A stretch of DNA of 64,000 nucleotides, from contig OX327684.1 in assembly GCA_946807835.1 (NCBI GenBank), positions 34,842,501-34,906,500 of the forward strand, written 5' to 3'. Each line of letters starts with the position of its first letter. Position 1 is the first letter of the stretch. Positions 27,770 to 39,209 of this stretch are shown piece by piece. The DNA comes from Ailanthus altissimus. Lineage: Eukaryota > Streptophyta > Magnoliopsida > Sapindales > Simaroubaceae. Both the position numbers and the translations under genes were made by a program. The notes beneath the pieces were generated by a model that was not told where the DNA came from, did not search any database, and saw only the letters and a list, made by a program, of their open reading frames with translations.

Positions 27770-29157
27770 ATTGGTCATGATAAACCGGGTTCAATTGCAT
27801 ATGGTCCCTAATAAAATAATATGAGCGAGGTGGCCCACAAATAATTTTTAGAGAACTGTAGAAGATTAATTTAGGAGATGGGAGCCCACAAGCATGTGAT
27901 AGGTAGGGGTGAGAGAGAAGAGACTTTTTTTTTATTGGATAATTGGACGGCTAATGACTAGGAAGTAGGAACAAGATTGCGAAGTAGGAAGGTCCAAAAA
28001 CAATGTCCTAAAATATATGATTTTGGTAATGTAAATACGTAATATATATATATATAATATGAGGCCCAACTGCCTTCGCGAAAGATAGCACATCGTTTTC
28101 TTGACTTTAATACCTTCGTCCACACCTACTTGCTTGTGTCCACATTATTAAATTTATCTGTGATCCTCGCTTGTTTGCATGGCCCCAGTTCATGCTGTAA
28201 TTTTGCAACCCCCCTCTTTTTTCATGTGGCAGCTCATTTCAGTAATATATACCCCATGTATGCTGTGTATGCATTGTATTTTTCACAACCACCACTCCAT
28301 CGGAACAACATTTTTACCGCAAATCTTGCTTTTAAGGAGTGCAATGATCTATAAGATCACATGATACTGAGAATATTATGCGTAGAATAACGTTATAATA
28401 AATTGACAATTAAATAATAGTGAAAGTGAAACATACATGCAATAGATAGATATGTATATTTATATGATAAATTTTTAAGATTATTTTTCTATCGGATGGT
28501 CAAGTGGAATATTATTGCATTGAAATCGTGCCCTCCCAAATTCAAGCTTTCGTTGCACCTACTGTCAGTGGCCTGCAAAGGTAACAAGCTCCCCTCAAAA
28601 TAACACCGGACTGAGGATTTTGATGCTCTTTACTTTTAAAGTAGAAATGCTTCTATCAAATGCCAGATCTCTGAAAATGTCGTTTGTTGAATATTAATGG
28701 AAACTCGAAAGCTATCCTCTCCCGTGTAGTGAGTAGTAAATCTGGTTTAAATAATAAAGAAATCTTGTTTTCATATCGTAAAATTAAGATTAAAATCGTA
28801 TAGTCGTCCACGACCCATCACAGAAGCAGATGCAGCATCAAGCGGGCTTGAGCTAGTAAAGGACCAAAGCTGAAAATCTACATCATATCGAGAGAGAAAA
28901 CACCGATACTGTCAGACTCAGAGCGGCCCTTTCACACTCCTGTCTGTCAGATACCATCCAAAGAACGTGTCGGGATAAAAATTGGTTGATACACGTAACC
29001 CTAGAGACTGAAACAAAGCCTCGGCATTAAATGAAAGCAACACTCCCCAACAGCTTCTGCTCTCTCATTTAATGATTACAGCCAAGACCCCTTCACTCTC
29101 CCTTCCCTTCCCTGCATATATAATCACACATTCGGACCATATCCAGTTAAACCCCCA

Positions 29158-29185
29158 CCCCCCCCCCCCCCCCCCCCCCCCCCCC
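29158..29185 (+). repeat. 28-nt poly(C) tract
   Basis: An uninterrupted run of 28 C residues, preceded by ACCCCCA. Homopolymer C/G runs this long are unusual in an AT-rich plant genome. The open frame across it (29072-29254) is only poly-proline and is not a gene. The run lies about 600 bp beyond the HD-ZIP IV stop codon. Length may be unreliable because of sequencing. Confidence 0.9.
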
Positions 29186-29469
29186 AGTTGCAACCCTCTG
29201 CGCGTGTTTTGCATGCACCACCGCTGCAACCTCCGCCCAACACTTGCTCATTAAGACTAATTATCAATAATTCGGTCAAAATATTAGTTTTGGATTCAAA
29301 CCCAACAAGCCCAAAATGGCTAGTATCTTCTACTTAATTTCAGAAAGGGACTCCAAGATTTAGATACGGAACTTAAAGCTCGAAAATCGGAAAGGATTAA
29401 ATTAAAAAGCAGAAGACAAACTTGCATAAATAGTTCTTGGACAATCCGTTTTTCTACTACTTGAGCCAA

Positions 29470-29620
29470 CTAAGGGGTCGGCCTGAGTCAATACCCGAAC
29501 CACCACCCATGCCTTGTGTTAAGAATAGTCAGCTCGAGTGACTGGGACTCGGTCCCCATCCTTAACACCATGCAAGGAGTTTCCACGCGCGGTTCGTTCT
29601 TGACTCAACACCCCAAGCAC
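29470..29620. ncRNA. Candidate stem-loop RNA (possible miRNA-like hairpin)
   Basis: The arms around 29471-29527 and 29557-29617 are complementary in blocks: 'aagggg' with 'ccccaa', GAGTCAA with TTGACTC, GAACC with GGTTC, and 'TTGTGTTAAG' with 'CTTAACACCA'. A GC-richer loop lies between. The fold has bulges in the middle, so it is not a perfect inverted repeat. No known miRNA mature sequence was recognised. It lies 160-310 bp beyond the stop codon of the HD-ZIP IV gene (minus), so it could instead be a structured part of that gene's 3' UTR. Confidence 0.35.
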
Positions 29621-29781
29621 GCAGTCACACCCCCACACACCAAGCTCTCTCTTCACTTCCTCACAGTTCACACACACCACAATACGAACTATGATCAGCT
29701 ACAACCATGAACAAAAACAAAACACCCCATCATGTCATTCATGTTAATTAAACTAAAAAACTTATTTCAATTATCACATGA

Positions 29782-32700
29782 TCAGCTTTCACATTGTAAC
29801 GCGGCCTTGATCTTCTGAACGGTGCATGAGATTAGATTGTTGACCGTCTCCACTGATTCTACCGTGAGCTTGGCCGTAGGAAGACTGTTCACCAAGATTT
29901 GGAAAGCCACGGTTAAGAGGGACCCGCTCACTCTCGGTGAGCCACCGTTACGGGAACCTGGACCATCTGGAACAATGGCAAATCCAGAAGGAAGGAGAGC
30001 CACGTAGGCAGAATCGCCACCGTTCATTACTACGTGCATGGCTGGAATGTCAACGGGAGCGTACACCACAAGCGATCCAGCCGCGTCTATGCATGTCTCT
30101 TGGAGTATCAGCATGCTGCTCTGATTTGAGTTCATGGCCTGCACGATAAAAATGACGTATCGTTAACCCTCGTATTCAGCAAAATTTACAGGAGTTGCCA
30201 TTGCAACCATATTTTTACGTCAGTGGTAAATGGTGGAGAGTCAAACCCTATGGAAGATCACTTTTATCTAGCAAAACGATGAGGTCAGAAACATCAAGAA
30301 AGCTAGCATCTGTCCTATATTTTGACTTTTTAAAACTTACAAAACAAGAGCTGTTTCTCTATCTGCCATGATCTGTCTTTATAGATACTCCCAAATTCCA
30401 AACTCTGTCCTTTCTAATTCACCTTTTTATCTCTACAGAACAAACTAAATGACTTTTTTAAATCAAGGACCCATAGCGTCACTGTATTATATTGAAGTGA
30501 CATTTTCGTTTCCAAAATATATATATATATATATATATAATTCAGACCTTGTACTCATGATTTCTTGCATCAAAAATAGTATTAAGGAAATCAATTTTAG
30601 ATTTTTAAGAGGTTTGAGAGGGAAAAGAGAGATTACACTAGCACGAAGAAGAGAGACGCAGTTGCCGTGATCTTGTCCCTTGGCAATGTGGGCCATCTCC
30701 TGCATGGGCCCACCATTTGACAATATGTCCCACTCGCTTCTCAGCCGTTCATCACGTAGAAAATCAAAGAGTCTCTGCGGAGGGACGGGTAACCAAACGG
30801 AGGTGGCAGCGCTCAATACAATGCCCGGTGGCTCGCCAGGATCATCAACGCTCTTTCTGGTCATAACCCTAACATCTTCGTCCACGTTACCAGCATTGAG
30901 CTTGTTCCATTTGTGCACGGTTGAAGCACACACCCCGGCACAGAAATTATCTGTCATTCTTTGCGCTAGCTTTAACATGCTTCGTCGACCGCTCGCAGTT
31001 ATTGCTACATTCAAATATTTATAATTATATCAAATATTTACTTTACAAAGAATTAAACTATGTAACAAAAATAAATATATTTATAGCGTGCTAGTATCAG
31101 ATTGAATAGATAGACACCAGTGTGATCTCTCGCGGAGATGGTGGAGGACATGAGAATGGCAAGGCACTCGCATTGTCTTTGAAGGGTTGCGACCCACCGT
31201 TGGGCACCGAAGCCCATGCCGGAACTTACTAAGGGTTTGTAGAGCTGGTGAATTTGGCTCTCATCATATTCTGCATGCTCAACCCATGTAACCTGCATTT
31301 CTTTCTTGTTTATATACTCAATTGCACCCACTTAGACTAAATCAATTAAATTAAAAAAATAAAACATACAAATGTTCATCAACAAATTGAAGCTCTACGT
31401 GGAAGTGACTCTACTAATATTACTAAGGCACGTTGTTGTTTAAGAATTTTGTTAATTATTAAACTCGAAAGTTATTTCACCTTTTGCCAAAAAAAAAATG
31501 GTAGTCAAACTTAGTATAAGATATAGTATTTATATTTTATTTAGTCAATTCACTATTAATTAATATGTCAGCGTATAATGTGATTGACAAATGAATAGAA
31601 ATATGGGAGGCAAATCTCGGAAATGGCTGAAGATTGGGCTCAATAAAAGAAAGAGAAATGGTATCACGTAGGGGGGCATTTTGTGTAAGACTGCATAAAA
31701 TATTGATAGAGAAAAAAGTTTTCTCAAGATTTGAAGGAACAAAAGTACAACGTGGCGGGTGACATCGAGATTTGAAGCAGTGTCTACTCGAGCTTAGATA
31801 TTCCTATGAAAACAAAATAGCCAGTCTTGGAATTTGACCAGACTAGAAGGTCTCCATTGATTTAAAAAAACTAAACCAGGTCACACACAATTACATGGCT
31901 TAAATATAGCTATTGAGGAAAACCGAGATGGCATCAAAGATTGGAATAGAAACTTCAAATGTGTATTTTATTCGGCCAAAGGTGACAATACCAAGGTCCT
32001 TTACATACAAGTATATGAAATTAATGTGTTCAATTCAAGGCACAAAATATCAGGGCAATAGACGCTTCTACTGTATAAAATATTGCTTTGGCTTCGATTT
32101 CTTAGTGTACGATTCAAATATTCAAACATAATTAAGCAAACCCATTGTTGAACTTGGAATTTAATCTATAATAATGCATACACAAGAAGAAGGGTCAAGG
32201 ACAATAAAATAATACTTAAGGAAGGTTCAGATTCGGTGATAGACTTAAATGTATATGTTGGGGAAGCAAATTAAGGCACTGACAGTGTGGGGATACAGTG
32301 AGTAATCACTAGATAAACAAAATTCTTTGATGCATGAGCTCTAAGTGGATTGGAAACGCAAATGCCCATGATTTTTTTGGCCTGGTGTTTTGCCCCAAAA
32401 TTAAATGCTCACAACTAAGCTCAAACATAGCAGTTAGTTCAATAAACTTCATTAAAAACTAAAGGGAGAAGAAAGTCTACTTGGGAAAAGCACAATAAAT
32501 GCAAATCAAATCAAGATAAAAATATCAGTAAATGCAAAGTTCATTACAATAAAACGGTAGTTAATTACCTTGGAGTAGCCATTGGGCATATCTTGTACAA
32601 CACAGCCAGAAGGCAGCCTCCTGCAGCTAACAAAAGTCGGTGCACAAGAAGTTTCTCGGATGGTGTCAATTGATACATCAACGACAGCCCATACACCTTC

Positions 32701-34738
32701 TGCATGTTGCTTGCAAAAGCGGAGGAAATTGACTTCACGAACGGGGACCAAAGGGGATAGTACTTGAAGTTCAGCATGCATCTAATGGAATTAATCCCAA
32801 CCAACAGAAAATTATAATAAATAATTGATTAATGCTCTCTGATAAAAGATAATGATGAGACTGATATAGGAACTATCCCTTTGTAAAACCTACCAGCTGA
32901 AGTGCGCCATTCCTGGTTCCACCCATTCCATTAGATATCACATCAGTAGTAGAAGTTCTGGCAATCATACAAGGAAACATCTCTGCCCAGCGATTCTATC
33001 AAAGAAATAATAACACAGCACACTAAATGTTAATTCTCTTTGACAAGGGGAAAGAACTCAAGCTCATCTCTGAAAATATAAATAAAAATATAAAACTTGC
33101 AAGTACCAAGATGGGTTCTTGCAACAGCAAAATCAGACTCCATAAATACTAATTCTTTAAAAAGAAGACAAGGGCTTCTTAATTCAAGAAGAATTGCTTA
33201 CCGGGTCCATCAAAGTCTCAACTAGAGCCAAACTGTTGATGATAACCATCCCATTCTCCCTAGAAGCTTCAGTGACAAAGCCATTAGGTCTCAAGCCAAT
33301 GCAGGGAGTGAAAGTTCTCATGTACTCTTCATAGTTCATTACTTCTCTTCCACCTTCCCCACTCCTGATCCAAAGGGGTTCATCAGTCTGTGCCATTTTA
33401 ACCAATTCATCCATTGCGGCCAAAGCAAGCTCCAAAAACATTGATCTTTCAATCGATCTATCAAACCCCGTTACACCGGCAGTGGATCTATTTGGAGGCA
33501 TCACCGGCAAAGCATTAGAAATCCCACCTCCAAAATCAGGCCCCATAGGCAATGTTGTTGTCACAGTGCTTAGACCTCCAAAACCGTTGTTACCAACTCC
33601 AAGTTCTAAACTTGAGTTAGGCATCGGAGGAGCAATATTTGAAGTAGAAAGCGAAGAAATGGGACGCCCCAAAAACTTGCCGGCGAGGGCACAAACTCGA
33701 TCTAACTCATCCTTTAAACGAGCATTCTCGATCCTCAAGTGCTGCTCCTCAAGAGAAATATCACCAATTATTGCAGGACCGCCACAGTTGGTGCAAATTG
33801 GGTTTCTCATTGCATCTCTAATGGACATGTTTTCAGCGCGAAGCTTGTCATTCTCTTGTCTAAGTAACGAGTTCTCATGGCGTTCCAATTGAGTCTGCAG
33901 GTGCAGATAATCATAAGATTTGTATGGTCACTAGAGAAATCAAACCCAACATGAAAAAATTGGGAAATCTTTGGTTATTGTTTATTACCTTCATTTGGGT
34001 ACGGCGATTTTGAAACCAGAATTTGACTTGCCTGGTCTCCAGGCAAAGCCGTTTGCTAAGCTCCAGTCTTTGTTTCTCATCAGGATGAGGACACTCCTTG
34101 AAGAGACTAAAGCAAACAAAACAAAACAAAACAAAACGAAACAAAATTTACATAAAAAGATCCACCCAAGATTTTCTGAGTGTAAATACAATAAAAAAGA
34201 ATATATATTTTTTTTAAAAAAATCTCATCAATCATACGCTTCGAGTTCCTGGATTTGCTGAGGAGTGTGTCGATGGTATCTCTTCTTCCTCGGAGGGTTG
34301 TCGGCAGCGTCTTGATCATCACCAGAAGCTCCATCCATGTTATCACTTCCAGATCTGCTCTCATGCTCCTCTTCTCGACTCCTCCTACCAACAACAGTCT
34401 CAAAATTTTCTCCCATTCTAGGCATATCACCTTGATTATCTATATTGGGTTGTTGCTGAAAAATAATCAAAATCAATCGTCAAGAAAATAAAGAACCCAG
34501 ATCAGTTACAATAGTGAAAAGGACAAAGAACAAGCACAGAGTGAGAGGGGAGAGTATATACAAGGGCAAGAGAAAGGCCTGGAGAGCTGAACATGGATTT
34601 GGAGAGAGGAGTGACAAAGCGAGGCTGAGCAAGTGTAGTGGTGGGCATATTGTTGTTACTATAAGAAATGTCAGCGACGATTCTTGCACCACCGCCACCA
34701 CCAGTAGTACTATTGTCGAGAAAATCTCCAAAACTCAT
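29782..34738 (-). CDS. ANL2: HD-ZIP class IV homeodomain-START transcription factor (ANL2/HDG1 type)
   Basis: Nine coding exons: 34738-34562, 34455-34238, 34106-33989, 33894-33202, 32995-32894, 32781-32569, 31292-31118, 31004-30637, 30138-29782. The total is 2421 nt and 806 aa, against about 800 for ANL2. Order: an N-terminal [13 protein letters not shown] leader, an acidic [12 protein letters not shown] region, homeodomain 115-171 (from RKKRYHRHT to FQNRRTQMK) and a zipper-loop-zipper with the CTNC pair (Cys205, Cys208). A START domain lies at about 313-550, then a C-terminal region ending ALQCES. Such factors bind L1 boxes and control epidermal identity, anthocyanin and cuticle genes; START is a putative lipid-binding regulator. 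The symbol could equally be HDG1, since both Arabidopsis genes descend from this position. Intron 6 is long (1276 bp). All introns are GT-AG. Confidence 0.93.
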
Positions 34739-35620
34739 CAAAAAGAAGAAAAAAAAAGTCGCTTTATTTGCTTTACACGTTATCACTTATCTCTCCTTAC
34801 CCTTTTACACTAGATTTTCTTCTTCTTCTCTACAAATGTACAAGAACTCTCATTGACTATTTCTCCCCTTCAGTTCCCAAATACAGCTTTTAATAAAAAA
34901 AAAAAAAATCAACTCAAAAATTGCAAACAAAGATGTTTACAGAAAGAAAAAGGAAAAAAAGGGAAATCTAAGAGAGGCAGAGGAGACAAAAGGATTGAAC
35001 CCCCCAAATGTCTCCAACTTCCTCTCTTTCTGAGAAGTGTTGTTTGTGAGAGAGAAAGAAAGAGAAGGAAGGCAAGCAAGTAAAGGCCTTAGCTCTTCGT
35101 TCTCTATCCCTCTCTCTTACTCTAAAACTCTCTTTTAGCCGTAGTTAGGTCTGCCAAAGCAGCACAAGTAGGCCTTAAATCCACCGGCTTTTGTTGAATG
35201 AAATGTGAACCCTAGTTGGGCAAGTGCTATCTCGCTCTCTGCATGCTTGACTATAACACTAAAAACTTCAAAAACAAATAATAATAATAATAATACTAAA
35301 AAAAAAAGAAAGAAAACGAAAGGCTTGCAGATTTGCACAGGTAGAAGAGAGAAGAAAAAGGAAAGGAAAAGGAGAGAGAAAGAGAGAGAGCGCGAGCGAG
35401 GAAATACAACAAAACAAAACAAAACAAAAAGGGTGAAGTGAAGATAAAACGCAATATGTGGACTCTTCGAAGCCTTACAAATACAAACCACCAAAAAGGT
35501 TTGGTTGACTCTTTTCACTTTCCTTCTCTCTCTCTCTCTGTCTCTCTTTCTCTCTATAAAAAGTCTGTCATTGACAGTGAAAGTGAACAACATTTGTAAA
35601 ACCTTTTTAACCCCTTTTGG
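34739..35620 (-). promoter_or_regulatory. 5' leader/proximal promoter of the HD-ZIP IV gene
   Basis: The gene strand is strongly pyrimidine-rich: the plus strand has long GA stretches at 34965-35080 and 35340-35400, a CT run at 35525-35560 and an AAAAC repeat at 35408-35430. Long pyrimidine-rich leaders, often with a leader intron, are usual for HD-ZIP IV genes. A 152-codon minus-strand frame (35593-35135) is low-complexity Phe/Leu-rich and is taken as leader sequence, not a protein. The transcription start was not located. Confidence 0.4.
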
Positions 35621-38600
35621 TCAATTGGGATCTGGATTATGAACAAAAACAATAAGTTGGGCTTTGCTCCTCCCTTTCATCTTGAAGATTGAACAAACCT
35701 GTATGTAAAGCCGGCGATGATTAGGCTAAGCCTCTGGAGTTACAGAGCAAATTAATTATCTTGGTCTTGCCGATATTTAAATCAGCTCCAAAATTGATTG
35801 AAGTGTTTATTAAATAAGGGAATAAACTGATTTTCCCTTCAAAGATTTTAAATTTTAAAATTATTTAAGAAAGCAATTAAAGTCGTATCTCCAATATTCA
35901 CCTTATTCTAGATTAATTTGTGAAATTAATAATAATGGTAATTGAATTACAACATTCTTCATTCAATCAACATTGCTCTTATTCGTTTATAAAAACTATT
36001 GACAATTTATCTTCTTAATTTGTTCACAAGCCTAATTTTTTTGGACATAGATTTGCAATAATTCATCCATTAAGTACATATTATATAGTAATGAATCTAA
36101 CTTAGATTAAAAGCTCATATGCAATTCATTCCATGCATACATCTACTCGTTCACATATTACATCTACTCATTTACACGTTAGATCTGATCATTTGTATAA
36201 TGCTCATTTATAAACTATGTTATCCAAAATTTTATTGTCTTCGTTTAGATTAAACTCATCTATTGTCAATCTCAAATATTTGTTAATCATGTTTAGGTTA
36301 AACTTATTTATCTCATCTTGAACATCTATTTTTATAAAAAGAAGGGATCGATTCCCATAAAATAAAAATCTAAACCTACTTCTGTACAATCCTACCAAGA
36401 AAGAGGGAAATTTTTGTTTACTATGATAAGGTTTTGGGTCGTATTACAACTGGTTGCAAAAAAACTGTACGGCCATATTTAATTATGACGTGTTTTAATT
36501 TTTGTAATATTTAGCTACAACTTCGTTAGTTCCGCTGGTTTGCTTTTAACGGTGCAATGGTAACTGAGTCATTTAATTATTTATTTATCCTTTCCATTTA
36601 TTTGATTAAAAATTCTTTGATTTTTTTTCTCAATTATTTACCAAATAATTCAAAATTAAAGTTTCGCTTAATATACAATAAATTAGAAATTAGTGTTTGT
36701 TAATTTTCTTTTTGTGTGAAAATCTTTACCTAAAAATATTCAAAATTTGTAAAATATCATATAAAATAAGTAGAGATAATTATCAAACACACAAGGCATA
36801 CAATAATTACGTGATTCGTTAACTTACATACATTAAAATCACAGAATATTAGCTTATTTTATTACTTAATAATTATCAATAAATTACTTAATGATAAAAA
36901 AAGATCACTCAAAATATTACAATGGATACTCAATATAATAAGTTCTAGAACGGTTTATATACCACTCTCTTGCATATATGGTAGAAGAGTATAAAAGAAT
37001 TATTCTAAAATAATTTTAGAATTATTCCTTAATAGGTGGGATTCAACGAAATTTATAATTTTGACTTTAATTGTAATCGATTTGTCATTGAATTCTCACG
37101 TTTTTGAAATATTATTTATTCATTTTTTTAAATAATATATCAAATAAATATTAAATTATAAAATAGTATAATAAAAAATTATAGAACAAATTATATAATT
37201 TTACTGCTTAATAATTATTTAACATATTAATTTAAAATAATATTTAAAAAATATAGTATTATTCTTTATATTAGCTCTACTCAGATAATTAATAGTTTTA
37301 GATTACAATCTTAAAGCATTAATTTTCAAATATCTCCATCTTCTTGGGACTGTCAAGTGTCACCTTCACTTTGCAATTAATTACTATAATGTATATTTGT
37401 GTACAATTAAATATAGTAGTCCTCGGGCAAATTATATATATAATAAAACTTCTCATGTGCATATATTGACAACAATTATGATGTAACAAAGACTTGTTAT
37501 TAATCAACCATTGGTTTTGGTTTTGGTATTGGTATTGGTATTGTGAATAAATGATCATCAATAATTACTCACCTTATTGATTCATGAGCATAGCACAAAA
37601 TTAATTGCCACCCATATGTATGCTCTTTCAACAACAAAATCACTGACTCTAGCTGACTTGATTACTCCCAATGTAACTACTAATATTATTGCAATGTGTT
37701 CATATGTTACAACTTTGTGAAACTTTTAGGAGGTCAATGCATATATTATTAACATTCGAAAACAAGTTTTTTGCTTCGCTATTAATAGTCCAAGCAAAGC
37801 CCTTAAGTAAGCTGCCAAAAAATCCAAGTTAGTAACAAAAATAAAAGCTCAAGGCACAGCCTGAGTTGAATCATTGCACCTGTTTCATTACAGTGTATTT
37901 GAGCCATTCAACTTCGAAGGTGTTCAATTATTTTAACACGAAAGAGATAACCCAGAAAAATAAAATGAATAAATTGTGTAACATATCCAGATTTACTTGA
38001 CCTAGAGATTTTGTTTACTGAATATGAAATTTTTTCCTCTTGTCGTATGAATACTAATACTGTAATTTCTGTAAGAAAAAGAAAACAAAATGAAGCTACA
38101 TAACAAAATGTAATTTGTAAAACTCGGTTGATGAGACTGGAAGCAAAAACTGGACCAGTTTAAGCGTTTAATCAGAGCTTTGCCGACAGTATTAATAATA
38201 ATAGAGTTTAAAAGAAAATCAAGAGAAAGAGAAAAAGTTGATCATAGAACTGGACGGGAACTTGATTGCCGCAGGGCTCCAGTATAAATGATCCAACAAT
38301 ACCCACCACATCTAAAAAAAAAAACTCTATTTTATCAACTAAAAGAAGTTAATATCAAGCATAAATGTATTCAAATCAGTCAGAGATACAAATCCTGAGT
38401 ACCTTTTTCCTTGTTTTCATTTTCCAAGCTCGCCAATCTTGGAATATATATCAGTTTACAGTAGGATAAATTATAATCAGTAGAATTGATTGTGGGTTAC
38501 TTGACATACTAAATCGATAATTTTATCTATGGTTTAAATCCAATAATGGACTCAGAACATAAATGGTAGGATTTTGAATTAGTTTGATATCATAATCAAA

Positions 38601-39209
38601 TATTCAATAGGGGAAGAAGAGCAGTTGCAGGAAGATTTATACATTTATCAGTTTGTTGTTGCAACCATACATATGTATATATATATATATATATATACCA
38701 CATTACAGCTAGCTAGTGTAAATAATAATGGCACATGCTATGTTTGCCGACAGCAAAATTACCCATTAAGTTTTTATGTCGATTATCATCATGGAATTGG
38801 TAGTATTGATTCACAATTACCTAGAAAGCATGCCTGTGGTTGAATAATCTCTTGTACATGTTCTCCCCCAAAATGAAAAAAAATGTATAACTTTTCTACC
38901 ATGTCCTATAAGGCATATATATGTGTGTGTGAGAGAGAGAAAGATCTTCAAATTATTAATAAAGTTTCTTTTAGAAACTTGTTGTAACATAATGAATAAG
39001 AGATAATGCATAACTATTTTTCAAGTGAATAAGAGACTAAATTTTTTGATTTGAAAATGTCAGTAAGAAAAAACAAACCCAAAACCCTAACATAATAAAT
39101 ATGGGTATATGAGATTTAAAGAAGACTCAAAATTAAGATGATGAGTGTTGAAGAGAGACGCTCTTCCTTTTAGATATAATGTTATGCAAATAACCAGTTC
39201 AACATTAAC
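35621..39209. other. Intergenic DNA upstream of the HD-ZIP IV gene
   Basis: 3.6 kb of AT-rich DNA with no recognised gene. It contains simple TTGGTA/TTGGTT repeats near 37510-37540, a TA microsatellite near 38672-38695 and a GA run at 38930-38942. The short frames at 36204-36398, 37319-37561, 38625-38843 and 38817-39011 have no family match. Distal regulatory sequence for the HD-ZIP IV gene could lie here, but nothing specific is visible. Confidence 0.4.

Larger units (their letters stand above)
23816..29157. other. Intergenic DNA between kinase and HD-ZIP IV genes
   Basis: 5.3 kb, AT-rich, with no gene recognised on either strand. It holds a degenerate 184-bp tandem pair (24795-25130), AT/TG microsatellites (24937-24955, 25165-25200, 26642-26655, 28042-28058) and a perfect 14-bp hairpin (27739-27769). 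The open frames at 26237-26431, 27932-28123, 28130-28354 and 28179-28364 lack resemblance to known families and are not supported. Confidence 0.45.

Noticed and set aside
29072..29254. Poly-proline open frame
   Set aside because: Produced by the 28-nt C homopolymer; no supporting structure.
33482..33892. 136-codon plus-strand open frame
   Set aside because: Exact antisense of the HD-ZIP IV exon 4; a shadow of the real gene.
35135..35593. 152-codon minus-strand open frame upstream of the HD-ZIP IV gene
   Set aside because: The translation is a low-complexity Phe/Leu-rich product of pyrimidine runs, lies in the presumed leader and has no family resemblance.
38362..38369. L1-box match TAAATGTA far upstream of the HD-ZIP IV gene
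   Set aside because: A single 8-mer about 3.6 kb upstream in AT-rich DNA is expected by chance.
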